A stretch of DNA of 64,000 nucleotides from Bacteroidota bacterium. GTDB taxonomy: Bacteria; Bacteroidota; Bacteroidia; Bacteroidales; Lentimicrobiaceae. The notes under the pieces were generated by a model. That model ran no database searches, was not told the DNA's origin, and saw only the letters and a program-made list of their open reading frames with translations. This document shows, piece after piece, positions 9,668 to 20,578 of the stretch; the stretch's first letter is position 1, and each line of letters starts with the position of its first letter. A program made the position numbers and the translations under genes. The stretch is from contig WSXU01000002.1 in assembly GCA_009773455.1 (NCBI GenBank), forward strand, positions 310,001 to 374,000, given 5' to 3'.

Positions 9668-10672
9668 ATGAAAACAATAAACAAAAGACATTCAGGAATG
9701 CTGATTGCATTTTTATCCCTGCTTTTTGTAATTACAGTTGTAAGTATAATCGGCTGGATGGTGCTTAAACCTGAACCAATCAGTTTACAGGGGCAGGCAG
9801 AAGCAACCGAAGTGCGTGTTTCAGGTAAAGTGCCGGGTCGTATCGACAAATACCTTGTATCGGAAGGCATGACAGTCAACAAGGGAGATACCCTGGTTTT
9901 AATTGCCAGTCCGGAGCTGAATGCAAGGCTTTTGCAGGCAACCTCAGCTGAAGATGCAGCCAGCGCCCAGAATCAGAAAGCCATCAAAGGTGCACGTGCA
10001 GAACAGATTGCCGGAGCATATGAACTCTGGCAAAAGGCGGAAGTCGGGGTTCAACTGGCAGAAAAAACATTCAACCGTGTTCAGAATATGTTTAATGATG
10101 GCGTAGTGCCAGTTCAGAAACGCGATGAAGCAGAAGCCGGATACCAGGCCTCGTTTGCTACTGCAAAAGCGGCCAGATCGCAATATGATATGGCACTCAA
10201 TGGAGCTGAGAAAGAGGATAAGATGGCAGCGGCTGCCATGGTAAACAGAGCCAGGGGAGCCGTTTCGGAAGTTGAATCATACCTGTCGGAAACCACACTG
10301 ATTTCTCCGATCAGTGGCGAAGTGTCTGATGTCTTTCCGAAACAGGGCGAATTGGTTGGTTCAGGAGCCCCCATCATGAATATTGTCGACCTGAGAGATA
10401 TTTGGGTGGTTTTCAACATCAGGGAAGACATGCTGACCAACATCAGGATAGGAAAAGAATTTGACGCAACCGTACCGGCCCTCGGTAACCAAACGATAAG
10501 GCTGAAAGTAAGTTACATTAAAGCCATGGCCAGCTATGCCACTTTTAAAGCGACGAAAACCAATGGTGGTTTTGATGTAAAAACCTTCGAAGTACGCGCC
10601 AAACCACTAACACAACCCGAAGGGCTCCGTCCCGGAATGAGCCTGATGGTCGATTATGACAAGTTGAATTAA
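9668..10672 (+). CDS. HlyD family secretion protein / membrane fusion adaptor
   Basis: Single N-terminal TM, EATEVRVSGKVPGRIDKYLVSEGMTVNKGDTLVLI lipoyl-like half, ETTLISPISGEVSDVFPKQGELVGSGAPIMNIVDL second half. Confidence 0.95.
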   Translation: MKTINKRHSGMLIAFLSLLFVITVVSIIGWMVLKPEPISLQGQAEATEVRVSGKVPGRIDKYLVSEGMTVNKGDTLVLIASPELNARLLQATSAEDAASAQNQKAIKGARAEQIAGAYELWQKAEVGVQLAEKTFNRVQNMFNDGVVPVQKRDEAEAGYQASFATAKAARSQYDMALNGAEKEDKMAAAAMVNRARGAVSEVESYLSETTLISPISGEVSDVFPKQGELVGSGAPIMNIVDLRDIWVVFNIREDMLTNIRIGKEFDATVPALGNQTIRLKVSYIKAMASYATFKATKTNGGFDVKTFEVRAKPLTQPEGLRPGMSLMVDYDKLN

Positions 10673-10742
10673 CGAATGATATCCCGGTGATAATGTCTGA
10701 TTAATAATGCATCTTCCGGCCAAATACTCTGAAACCAAAACC

Positions 10743-11930
10743 ATGATACAGCGAATTATTTTAATCCGGAGAGTGGCAGCCAGGGAAATAAACCGAATGA
10801 CTTCACGGAGTCTGTATTTCCTCGTAGTGCTGGTATTTCCGCTGCTCGGCATCCTGTTTTTTTCGTCACTTATGAAGCAGGGAGTTCCCACCCGGATGCC
10901 GATTGGCATTGTGGATCTGGATCAAACTGCCACTTCCCGGAAAATAGCACGTAACATCGACGTAACCCCTCTAAGCAAGGTAACAATGAGCCTGCAATCA
11001 GAAAATGAAGCCATGTCACAACTGCGGACCGGAAACATATACGGCTTTGTCATTTTGCCTGAAAACCTTCAGGCTGATCTAATGGCATCCCGGCAACCGG
11101 TTATCAGCTACTATTATCAGAATGGATTTCTGATTGCCGGTGGATTGATGCAAAATGACCTGACACTGATTCTACATACTCTTTCGGGCGGGATCAATAT
11201 ACAGAAACGTGAAGCCATGGGTCAGTCAAAGGATTTTATTCTTTCGCAGGTGCAACCGATGCAGTTGAACACACATTTGTTGTTTAACCCGGTTTCAAAT
11301 TACTCAATCTACATAACCTCTATAATTCTGCCTATCATGCTTCAGATTTTTATCCTGCTGATGACGGTTTACAGCATTGGGATCGAAATCAGGGAAAGAA
11401 CTTCACACGAATGGCTTCACACAGCTGACAAATCAATATTTATTGCCCTGACAGGAAAATTATTGCCATACACCATCCTGTTTTTTACTGTAATGATGTT
11501 TCAGAATTTCATGCTGTACAAGGTGATGCAGATACCCGTGCATACAAGCATAGGCTGGCTCATGTTCATCTCATTCATCTTCGTTTTAGCCTACCAGGCC
11601 ATTGGTGTTTTCTGTATCGGACTATTGCCAATGATGCGACATTCGTTGAATTTGTCTGCTTTTTATGGTATACTTGCCCTGACCCTATGTGGATTTTCAT
11701 TTCCTGTTGAGTCAATGCCTGCGGTATTCCAGTACTGGGCTGACGGATTCCCGGTAAGGCATTATATGCACATTTTCCAGAGTCAGATTCTGGCAGATTT
11801 CGGTCTCAGCTATGCACTTTTTTCTTACCTCAGTCTTTTGCTGTTTCTTTTATTACCGTTTACGATCATCAGAAGGCTGAAATCGGCCCTTATTTATCAG
11901 AATTTTATTGAAAATATGCATAAAACCTAA
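10743..11930 (+). CDS. ABC-2 type transporter permease (first of pair)
   Basis: YhgE/ABC-2 extracytoplasmic pattern (MPIGIVDLDQTATSRKIARNI), C-terminal TM helices; likely start at 10743 (MIQRIILIRR), not 10707. Confidence 0.9.
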   Translation: MIQRIILIRRVAAREINRMTSRSLYFLVVLVFPLLGILFFSSLMKQGVPTRMPIGIVDLDQTATSRKIARNIDVTPLSKVTMSLQSENEAMSQLRTGNIYGFVILPENLQADLMASRQPVISYYYQNGFLIAGGLMQNDLTLILHTLSGGINIQKREAMGQSKDFILSQVQPMQLNTHLLFNPVSNYSIYITSIILPIMLQIFILLMTVYSIGIEIRERTSHEWLHTADKSIFIALTGKLLPYTILFFTVMMFQNFMLYKVMQIPVHTSIGWLMFISFIFVLAYQAIGVFCIGLLPMMRHSLNLSAFYGILALTLCGFSFPVESMPAVFQYWADGFPVRHYMHIFQSQILADFGLSYALFSYLSLLLFLLLPFTIIRRLKSALIYQNFIENMHKT

Positions 11931-11995
11931 GGGGATAAACAGATTGTTTCTGATTTATTATTCACGGATTAAATCCAGACATTAAACATTATAAT

Positions 11996-13264
11996 ATGAA
12001 AAATGCAAATCCGAACCTATCCGCACAAATCAGGGAAGGATTCGGCCATATGTTTCAAATCTGGCTACGCGAGTTCCAGCTGATTTTTTCCGATGTCGGT
12101 GTGATGATACTCATATTTGCAGTACCACTGGTTTACCCGGTTCTGTACTCATTTATCTATTACCCCGAAGTGGTCCGTGACCTGCCGGTAGCTGTGGTTG
12201 ATCTGTCAAAATCATCCGAAAGCCGGAAGTTTATCAGAGGCCTCAATGCAACTCCTGACCTGTATATTCAGAGCCAGCCCTGTTCGATGGAGGAAGCCAT
12301 AAGACTCTTTAAAAAACGTGATATACGCGGAATAGTCCAGATTCCTGAAACCTTCAGTAATGATATTGCCCTGAAAAGGCAGACCACCATATCAGCCTAT
12401 GCCGACATGGAGTTCTTTTTGTATTATAAAGCTCTGGTGACGGGTGTAAGTTTTGTGACCCTTGAAACCGGTCATCAGATCCAGGTAAGTAATCTGATGC
12501 AGGAGGGAATCTCCATGCACCAGGCCGAAATTATTGCTGAACCCTTGAAATTGGTCGACAATCCTATGGCCAATCCTTCGGGCGGTTTTGCGAGTTATGG
12601 AATTCCGGCCGCCCTTATCCTGATTATCCAGCAAACCCTGATTATAGCCATTGGGATTATGGCTGGGACTGCGCGGGAGCGCCATACATTCGGCACTCTT
12701 GTGCCCCTCGACCGCAGGCGCATGGGAACACTCAGGCTGGTATCCGGTAAGTCAGCTGCATATTTTACCATCTATGCCCTGCTTTGTGTTTATATGCTCG
12801 GATTAATTCCCAAATGGTTTGGCTATTCCCGTTCGGCAGATTTCATTGAACTGTTGGCCCTGATTACTCCCTTCCTTTTATCCAGCATATTTTTCGGACT
12901 AACGCTTTCGGTATTATTTAAAAACCGTGAAAGTTCCATGATGTTGTATCTGTTCTCTTCTATACCGCTGCTGTTCCTGTCAGGAATAATATGGCCCTTG
13001 TCGAATTTCAGCCCTTTATGGTTATTGGTACGTGAAGTATTTCCTTCATCCAATGCTATGTTTGGTTATATAAAAATGAACTCATTGGGAGCTTCCATTT
13101 TCGAAACCAGGAAAGAGATCATGTCATTGTGGATTCAGACGGGTGTATATTTTCTGACAGCCTGCTTCGTTTACAGATATCAGGTTCAATTTTCTCAAAC
13201 CCTCAGAAAAAACCTGGCTCATCTGCCTTTCAGGGAAATAAGAAGGCAGTTTGCTAACCGGTAA
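11996..13264 (+). CDS. ABC-2 type transporter permease (second of pair)
   Basis: LPVAVVDLSKSSESRKFIRGLNATP..., multiple TM helices, paralogous to the previous gene. Confidence 0.9.
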   Translation: MKNANPNLSAQIREGFGHMFQIWLREFQLIFSDVGVMILIFAVPLVYPVLYSFIYYPEVVRDLPVAVVDLSKSSESRKFIRGLNATPDLYIQSQPCSMEEAIRLFKKRDIRGIVQIPETFSNDIALKRQTTISAYADMEFFLYYKALVTGVSFVTLETGHQIQVSNLMQEGISMHQAEIIAEPLKLVDNPMANPSGGFASYGIPAALILIIQQTLIIAIGIMAGTARERHTFGTLVPLDRRRMGTLRLVSGKSAAYFTIYALLCVYMLGLIPKWFGYSRSADFIELLALITPFLLSSIFFGLTLSVLFKNRESSMMLYLFSSIPLLFLSGIIWPLSNFSPLWLLVREVFPSSNAMFGYIKMNSLGASIFETRKEIMSLWIQTGVYFLTACFVYRYQVQFSQTLRKNLAHLPFREIRRQFANR

Positions 13265-13883
13265 GATCATCAGAGAACCCCATGATGGGGACTTAATAAA
13301 TCTTCTAACGGTCAGGGGCTCAGTAATGTAAATATGAGGTTAATCAAGTGGTTTATTCCCGTCCTTTTTTATCTCCACTTCAAGCCTTCTCCGCCGGAAC
13401 AGGCATTTCACAGGAAACAAATTGAAAACCCAGCCGGGAGGCCATTTTTTCAGTTAACCAGTTTTATAGTATCATGGTCGGGGATGTTCATTTGGCCATC
13501 CCGGTTCACTTCAATCTCCATAATAGTTAACGTATTGTAAATCATAAAAATATATCAATAGTTTGTTTTCATATTGATTCCGGAATAGAAACGATTAAGT
13601 TTTGTAATGAAATTATGAGTAGTTTTAGGAAGAATTCAATGAAAATCAGATTTTATAGAAGAATTTTATCTGTTTAACTGCTCACTTTAAAAAGAAGCAA
13701 GGCAGGTTTTACACTTCCTTGCACTTTTTAACTGAAGTATGCACCAAATACTTAAAGTCCCGGGTTACATCACTCATCAATCTGCCATTAACAGAGTACC
13801 GCTTCCTACTGAAAATATTAAAAAGGACCTTTGTCCGGATTATTGTTTTTAAAGAGACGTTTTCAAAAAAAAGGGGGATGTGA

Positions 13884-16800
13884 ATGGATCAGGATTTTTA
13901 CAGGAATATTTTATTTAATGGTCCACTGGCTTATGCCTGTCATAAAATTATATTCGGTCCGGACAGAACGGGTATTGATTCAATGATCGCAGAAGCCAAT
14001 GGTGCTTTTGCCGCAATATGCAATCTGGAGCCTGCGCTTATCGAGAATAAGCGAATTACGGATGTATTGCCTGATCTGGGCGGACAGGAAAAAGACTGGC
14101 CGGCCATTATGGGGGAAACCATTCTGAAGGGTACGAAAAAAGAGATCGTCATTCAATTAAAAACCAAGGATGTCTGGTATAACGTACAACTCTTTTCTCC
14201 GGATAAAGAACATTGTATCACCCTGATAAACCCAATAAAAAAGCCTCATAGTCAAAACAGGGAAACACCTGATAAGGAATACCTGTACCAGTCTCTTTTT
14301 GACACTATGGAATTGGGTGTTATATATCAGAACGCTGAAGGGTTAATTAGTGCAGCCAATCCGGCTGCGGAAAAGATACTCGGACTCACCCTCGATCAGT
14401 TGCAGGGCCGCTCATCCATTGATCCTAGATGGCAATCAATTTATGAGGATGGAAGTCATTACCCCGGAGAAGTGCATCCATCAATGATTGCTCTAAAGAC
14501 AGGAAATGTCATTGAGAATCAACTGATGGGTATATACAATCCTGTTACGGACAATACCCGCTGGATTCTAGTCAGCTCATATCCCGAGTTCTTACCGGGA
14601 AGTAACAGTCCCAGCCGGGTCTTTTCAACTTTTTCAGACATTACTGAACGTAAAAAAGCTCAGGATGCCTTGTATGAAAGTGAGTTCAGATTCAGGGAGG
14701 CAGAAAAAATATCTCATGTAGGATATTATGAAATTGATCTGAAGACAAACCGATCAAACTGGTCTGACGAAACATTCAGAATTTTCGGGATGAATCCTGA
14801 AAAAGAAAAAGAGCCGGATCTGGATACAATTCTTGGCATGGTCTTCCCGGATGATCTTGGCATGCTGCAGGAAACCTATGAAAGATGCTTCAGGGAGAAG
14901 CGTGTGTTTGACCTGGTTTACCGGCTTTGTGCAAAGGACAATGTGCTGAGGTATGTGCATAGTATCGGCAATCTTAAGTTTGACTCAGAGGGCCTGCCGG
15001 CAATTATGTTCGGCACTTACCAGGACGTTACCGAAAGGAAATTAACAGAAAAACGGCTCACTGAAAGTGAGGAAAAATTCAGAACAGCTTTTTATCTCAG
15101 CCCCGATCTGATCAGTATCACAAGACTATCTGACGGACTATATGTTGATGTGAATCATGCTTTTATATCAAAATCAGGGTATACCAGGGATGAACTAATC
15201 GGCCATACGGCCCTGGAATTAAACATCTGGGCCTATCCGGAAGACAGACAAGCCCTTGCTTCATCGCTAAAGAAACAAGGGTTTGCCGAAAACATTGAGG
15301 CAACTTTCAGGCTGAAAGACGGAAGTACAATTACCGGCCTCATGTCGGCAGGTTTGCTTGAAATAAGCGGAGAAAAGCATTTGCTGGCTTTTACAAGGGA
15401 TATCACTGAACGGAAAAAGATTGAAACATCGCTTCGGAACAGTGAAGAATTATACAGGACGGTTGTCTCAGCTTCCAGCGATGGTATTATTCTTCAGGAT
15501 AAGGATGGAATCATACTGACCTGGAATAAGACAGCAGAAAGGATTTTTGGTATTCCGGCAGATCAGGTTATTGGAAAAACTTCTTTAAGCCGGTCATTCA
15601 ACACCTTTAAGGAAGACGGAACAGAATTCCCTTCGAATGAGCATCCCTCTTTGGTGACCCTTTCTACCGGAATGCCTGTTAAGAATGTCCAGATGAAAGT
15701 TTGTAAAAGTGCGGAAGAGATCACCTGGATCAATGTAAATACCAGTCCGGTATTTACAGATGACAAAGAAAAACCTGCCATGGTCGTTGTTGCCTTTTCT
15801 GATATCAGCCGGTTAAAACTGGCCCAGGAGGCACTTGTTGCTTCGGCAGAAGTTGCCAGGTCGATTCCATCAGGGTTATTCATATACCGGTTTGCAGCCC
15901 CGGAGCAGTTGTATCTTATTGAATGTAACCCTTCTGCACTGGAAATTACAAGAATTGATTATGAAAAAAACATAGGAAAGGAATTTAATGAAACATGGAC
16001 AGGTAAGAGTGCCGCCTTATTAAAAAAGAAGTACCTCAGTGTGATGGAAACATCAAAACCTTATCTCGGAACTGACATTTTGTATGAGGATGAAAGAATT
16101 TCGGGGATTTACAGGGTTTCAGCATTCAGAATCAACGAAAAGACGCTGGGAATTGCAATTGAAGATATTTCTGAATTAAAAATCACGGAAAACGAACTGA
16201 TCAAAGCAAAGGTAAAGGCACAGGAAAAGGAAGCACTTCTGAGGACCATCATTGAGAATGCTCCTTTTGAAATTTGGGCCAGGGATACCAAACAGAAAGG
16301 AATTCTCGAAAACCAGCACTCTATCGATCATATCGGCACTATAATGGGTCGAAAACCTGACAATAACGGGGTATCGGATGAAGTTGCTGAAATGTGGAAA
16401 TCGAATAATGAAAGGGTATTAAATGGCGAAATTCTGAATGAGGACTGCATCTACGAAATAGACGGAGAGAATATTGCCTATCAGCAGATTATTGCCCCAC
16501 TGAGAAAAGGGAAAGTAATTGAAGGTATAGTCGGGTTCAATATCAATATCAATGAACGAAGGAAAGCCGAAGAAGAGATCCGCAAACTGAACGAAGAGCT
16601 GGAGAACCGGGTTGAAGAACGGACCTTTGAGCTCAAGGTAGCAAACAAAGAACTTGAGGCTTTTGCATATACAGTTTCGCATGACCTTCGGGCTCCCCTG
16701 CGTGCCATTGACGGTTTTACCAATATTCTCAGGGAAGATTATGAAAAACTGCTGGATGCAGATGGAAAAAAGGTAATCGGGATCATCATTGAGAATACAC

Positions 16801-17321
16801 GTCGAATGGGAACACTCATCGATGATTTACTTGCTTTCTCAAGGCTGAGCCGCTCTGAGATGAATCTTTCGGTAATTGACATGAATCAGCTGGTAATGCA
16901 GGTATATAACGAAGTTACCAATCCCGTTCACCGTGAGAAGATCAGGCTTATTTCAAAAAAATTGCCTTCGGTTGTTGCCGACAATTCACTGATTAAGCAG
17001 GTCTGGATTAATCTCATCTCAAATGCCGTGAAGTTTTCATCGGGGAAAGAAAGCCCTGAAATCATAATTTCGGCAAAAAAGACGGACAATAAAATACACT
17101 TTAAGATTTCCGACAATGGTGTTGGCTTCAATATGAAATATGCGGGCAAGCTTTTTGGTGTTTTCCAGCGGCTCCACAGTGTTAAGGAATTTGAAGGCAC
17201 GGGCGTAGGATTGGCCATTGTTCAGAGAATAATAGGAAGGCATGGCGGCACAGTGTGGGCTCATTCTGAGCCTGACAAAGGAGCTTCGTTCTATTTCTCC
17301 TTACCTGACAGGTCAAATTAA
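13884..17321 (+). CDS. Multi-PAS domain sensor histidine kinase
   Basis: Repeated PAS/PAC (DITERKKAQDAL, DVTERKLTEKRL, DITERKKIETSL), H-box YTVSHDLRAPLRAIDGF, N/G boxes (WINLISNAVKFS, GTGVGLAIVQRIIGRHGG). Confidence 0.95.
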   Translation: MDQDFYRNILFNGPLAYACHKIIFGPDRTGIDSMIAEANGAFAAICNLEPALIENKRITDVLPDLGGQEKDWPAIMGETILKGTKKEIVIQLKTKDVWYNVQLFSPDKEHCITLINPIKKPHSQNRETPDKEYLYQSLFDTMELGVIYQNAEGLISAANPAAEKILGLTLDQLQGRSSIDPRWQSIYEDGSHYPGEVHPSMIALKTGNVIENQLMGIYNPVTDNTRWILVSSYPEFLPGSNSPSRVFSTFSDITERKKAQDALYESEFRFREAEKISHVGYYEIDLKTNRSNWSDETFRIFGMNPEKEKEPDLDTILGMVFPDDLGMLQETYERCFREKRVFDLVYRLCAKDNVLRYVHSIGNLKFDSEGLPAIMFGTYQDVTERKLTEKRLTESEEKFRTAFYLSPDLISITRLSDGLYVDVNHAFISKSGYTRDELIGHTALELNIWAYPEDRQALASSLKKQGFAENIEATFRLKDGSTITGLMSAGLLEISGEKHLLAFTRDITERKKIETSLRNSEELYRTVVSASSDGIILQDKDGIILTWNKTAERIFGIPADQVIGKTSLSRSFNTFKEDGTEFPSNEHPSLVTLSTGMPVKNVQMKVCKSAEEITWINVNTSPVFTDDKEKPAMVVVAFSDISRLKLAQEALVASAEVARSIPSGLFIYRFAAPEQLYLIECNPSALEITRIDYEKNIGKEFNETWTGKSAALLKKKYLSVMETSKPYLGTDILYEDERISGIYRVSAFRINEKTLGIAIEDISELKITENELIKAKVKAQEKEALLRTIIENAPFEIWARDTKQKGILENQHSIDHIGTIMGRKPDNNGVSDEVAEMWKSNNERVLNGEILNEDCIYEIDGENIAYQQIIAPLRKGKVIEGIVGFNININERRKAEEEIRKLNEELENRVEERTFELKVANKELEAFAYTVSHDLRAPLRAIDGFTNILREDYEKLLDADGKKVIGIIIENTRRMGTLIDDLLAFSRLSRSEMNLSVIDMNQLVMQVYNEVTNPVHREKIRLISKKLPSVVADNSLIKQVWINLISNAVKFSSGKESPEIIISAKKTDNKIHFKISDNGVGFNMKYAGKLFGVFQRLHSVKEFEGTGVGLAIVQRIIGRHGGTVWAHSEPDKGASFYFSLPDRSN

Positions 17322-17349
17322 TTTTCAAACGATCCTTAAACAATATAGG

Positions 17350-20300
17350 ATGGATACAAAAACCCGGATTCTGATAGTTGAGGACAGCATGCCCGATGCT
17401 GAACTAAATAAGCGTGAGGCAATGAAGGTACTGCAGAAATGCGCTTTTGAGATTGTGGAAACGGAACCTGATTTTCTCAAAAGCCTCAGCTCCTTTAAGC
17501 CCCACCTGATACTGTCAGATTACACTATGCCGGTATTTGACGGATTGACAGCTCTTTCTCTCGCCATAGAGCACACCCCTGAAACCCCCGTTATTATAGT
17601 AACCGGTTCGGTAAACGAAGATACTGCCGTAGAATGTATGAAAGCCGGTGCAGCAAACTATGTTATTAAACAACATATTAAAAGACTGGGGCCGGCAATT
17701 CTTCATGCATTAGCAGAAAACAAACGGAGGCTGGAACATAAGAAAGCAGAGGAAGCGCTGAAAGACAGCGAACTAAGGTACCGCAATCTTTTTGATCTTT
17801 CTCCGGTTGGTGTTCTTGTTCAGGATTCAAAAAACATCATCATTGATGCGAATAAAATCTACTGCGGGATAACAGGATATCAAAAAAAGGACCTTATTGG
17901 GAAACACATCAGTGTTATCGTTCCCCAAAAGTTTCTCTATTCAATAGATATCAATACGCCAAGGATTCTTGCGGGGGAGCAGCTCCTTCATGAGACAGAA
18001 TGCAACAGAAAAGACGGAACCATCTTTTCAATTGAACTAACAGAATCCAGGGTCACCCTGCCCGATGGCTCCATCGGGATAATGTCTATTGCCAATGACA
18101 TCACAGGAAGAAAAAAAGCAGAGGAAGAATTCATCAGAAGTGAAAAAAGGTATCATGAATTGTTCGATGCCTATAAAGATGGAATTGCAGTGATCAGTAT
18201 CAACCGGGATGATTCGGTTTCAAACTTCCGGGAGTTGAATGATGCAGCGGCAGCTATGTTGGGTTACAGCCGGAATGAAATGATGGGTATTCCCATAACG
18301 GCACTTGAATCGGGGTATACTGAACAAATGCAGATTCAGCGCAGAATGGAACTTGAGGAGAAAGGAACCTGCAATTTCGAAACTGAATTCATCCACAAAT
18401 CCGGTCATCTGGTGCCGGTTGAAGTGTCAGTTTCAATCATTACTTATGAAGGAATACCGGCTCTGCTGAATATTACCAAGGATATCTCAGAGAGAAGATT
18501 CAGAGAGAACCTGCAAAAGATACAGTACAACATCGTCAATGCAATGATCAATGCCGATACTCTTCATGAACTGTATGAGGCTGTGAGGATTGAGTTATCC
18601 GTGCTACTTGACACCCGCAATTTCTTTATCGCCTTTCTGAACCCTGAAACCGGGATGCTTTCGGCTCCCTTTGAAAAAGAAGAGAAAGATTCTGTGAATG
18701 AATGGCCTGCCGAAAAATCACTCACAGGCATGGTGATAAAACAGCAGAAATCCCTGCTGCTCAGCAGGAATCAGATTACTGAGCTGGCCAATTCAGGTGA
18801 GATAGAGATCATTGGCGCCCGTTCTGAAATCTGGCTTGGGGTTCCGCTTTTCAGCGGAAAAAAAGCCATAGGTGCCATGGTTGTTCAGAGCTATGACAAT
18901 CCATATGCCTATAACAAGGATTCAATTTATATCCTTGAGCTTATGGCTCATGAATTGAGCATTTATATTGCCAGGAAAGAAGCAGAACAGAATGCACTGA
19001 AGCTTTCGAAGGCCATTGAGCAAAACCCGATCAGCATTGTCATTACAAACAAGGAAGGTGTTATTGAATATGTTAATCCGAAATTTTCAGAAATAACCGG
19101 ATACACCAGAAAAGAGTCAACAGGGAAAAAACCCAGCATTTTGAAGTCGGGGGCACATTCGGAAGAATTCTACCTTCACCTCTGGGAGACCATTTCATCG
19201 GGCAGGGACTGGCAGGGTGAAATGAAGAACAAGAAGAAAGACGGATCCTTTTATTGGGAAAATATGATCATATCACCCATACTGAACGATGTCGGTAAGA
19301 TTACCCATTATGTAGCTGTTAAAGAAGATATTACAGAAAAGAAAAACATCATTGAAGAACTAAAAATAGCAAAAGAAAAAGCGGAGGAGAGCGACAGGCT
19401 TAAAACGGCTTTCCTGCAGAATATCTCTCATGAAATCAGAACACCGCTAAACGGGATCCTGGGCTTTTCCGAACTGCTGATCCAGGAGTGGACTACACCG
19501 GAAGAACGGATTGAATACAATGAAGCCATTCAGATCAGTGGTAAAAGACTGATAGAGATTGTCAGCAATGTGCTGGATATTTCCATTATTGAAACCGGGC
19601 AGGTAATATTGAACCCTGAACGGTTCAACCTCAATACCTTTTTAATTGACCTTTACAATTTCTATCATACACAGGCGTACCAGAAAGGACTTCAGTTAAA
19701 CTTTAAGCCCGGCTGTATAGACAAGAGTTGTGAAATTACCGCGGATCCTTTCAGGATTAACCAGGTCATGACCAACCTGCTCAACAATGCCATAAAGTAT
19801 ACCAAGCGGGGTGAAATCAGTTTTGGGTACCGATTCACAAAAGAAGATATCATTTTCAGCGTGTCAGACACCGGCATCGGAATCAACAACGCCCACCACC
19901 ACCGGATTTTCACCAGGTTTTACCAGGCAGAGCATTCATCCGCAAGAAGCTACGAAGGGGCCGGGCTCGGGCTTTCGATCAGCCAGGGTCTTGTGCAGGC
20001 AATGGGGGGTAAAATATGGTTTGAATCGGAAGCAGGCGTTGGATCCACTTTCAGTTTTTCCATTCCGGTTGCCGAAGCAGTTGAACAGTCAGCAAGGAAA
20101 CCGGCAGCAGACCACATTAAACTCGTTGATGACATTGTTCTTATTGCTGACGACGACGACACCAGCTATATGCTGCTGATGACTACGCTAAAGAAAAGAA
20201 AGGTTGGTATAATGCGCGCCGAAACGGGTGTTGAAGCGATTGAACTGGTAAAGAGTCATGAAAACATTCGCCTTGTATTGATGGATGTTAAAATGCCGGA

Positions 20301-20493
20301 GATGAACGGACTTGAGGCTACACGGATCATAAAATCACTCTGGCCCGATTTGCCTGTCATTATTCAGACTGCTTATGCCTTCACGGATGATATAGATGAA
20401 GCATTTGCCGTCGGTTGCGATGAGTATTTATCTAAACCCATTTCATCAGATAAGTTGAATCATATCTATGAAAAATACCTGGGTAAAGACTAA
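17350..20493 (+). CDS. Hybrid histidine kinase: REC-PAS-PAS-GAF-PAS-HisKA-HATPase-REC
   Basis: Starts MDTKTRILIVEDSMPDAELN (REC), DITGRKKAEEEF, GAF-like middle, LQNISHEIRTPLNGILGF, GLGLSISQGLVQAMGG, C-terminal REC VLMDVKMPEMNGLEATR. ORF track start at 17242 overlaps the previous gene; 17350 preferred. Confidence 0.93.
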   Translation: MDTKTRILIVEDSMPDAELNKREAMKVLQKCAFEIVETEPDFLKSLSSFKPHLILSDYTMPVFDGLTALSLAIEHTPETPVIIVTGSVNEDTAVECMKAGAANYVIKQHIKRLGPAILHALAENKRRLEHKKAEEALKDSELRYRNLFDLSPVGVLVQDSKNIIIDANKIYCGITGYQKKDLIGKHISVIVPQKFLYSIDINTPRILAGEQLLHETECNRKDGTIFSIELTESRVTLPDGSIGIMSIANDITGRKKAEEEFIRSEKRYHELFDAYKDGIAVISINRDDSVSNFRELNDAAAAMLGYSRNEMMGIPITALESGYTEQMQIQRRMELEEKGTCNFETEFIHKSGHLVPVEVSVSIITYEGIPALLNITKDISERRFRENLQKIQYNIVNAMINADTLHELYEAVRIELSVLLDTRNFFIAFLNPETGMLSAPFEKEEKDSVNEWPAEKSLTGMVIKQQKSLLLSRNQITELANSGEIEIIGARSEIWLGVPLFSGKKAIGAMVVQSYDNPYAYNKDSIYILELMAHELSIYIARKEAEQNALKLSKAIEQNPISIVITNKEGVIEYVNPKFSEITGYTRKESTGKKPSILKSGAHSEEFYLHLWETISSGRDWQGEMKNKKKDGSFYWENMIISPILNDVGKITHYVAVKEDITEKKNIIEELKIAKEKAEESDRLKTAFLQNISHEIRTPLNGILGFSELLIQEWTTPEERIEYNEAIQISGKRLIEIVSNVLDISIIETGQVILNPERFNLNTFLIDLYNFYHTQAYQKGLQLNFKPGCIDKSCEITADPFRINQVMTNLLNNAIKYTKRGEISFGYRFTKEDIIFSVSDTGIGINNAHHHRIFTRFYQAEHSSARSYEGAGLGLSISQGLVQAMGGKIWFESEAGVGSTFSFSIPVAEAVEQSARKPAADHIKLVDDIVLIADDDDTSYMLLMTTLKKRKVGIMRAETGVEAIELVKSHENIRLVLMDVKMPEMNGLEATRIIKSLWPDLPVIIQTAYAFTDDIDEAFAVGCDEYLSKPISSDKLNHIYEKYLGKD

Positions 20494-20511
20494 ATGAGCC
20501 ATAAGGAAAAA

Positions 20512-20558
20512 TAAAAAAAATCCTGCATTCTAATCACCTTGTAATTAAAATGCAGGAT
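20512..20558 (-). terminator. Intrinsic terminator for the minus-strand T9SS gene
   Basis: On the minus strand ATCCTGCATT...AATGCAGGAT stem followed by TTTTTTTT; lies between convergent genes. Confidence 0.8.
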
Positions 20559-20578
20559 AATGAAAACATCGTGGATAT

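Noticed and set aside
13275-13290. CCCCATGATGGGG mini-hairpin after the ABC permease
   Set aside because: Only a 5-bp stem and no T-run; too weak to call a terminator.
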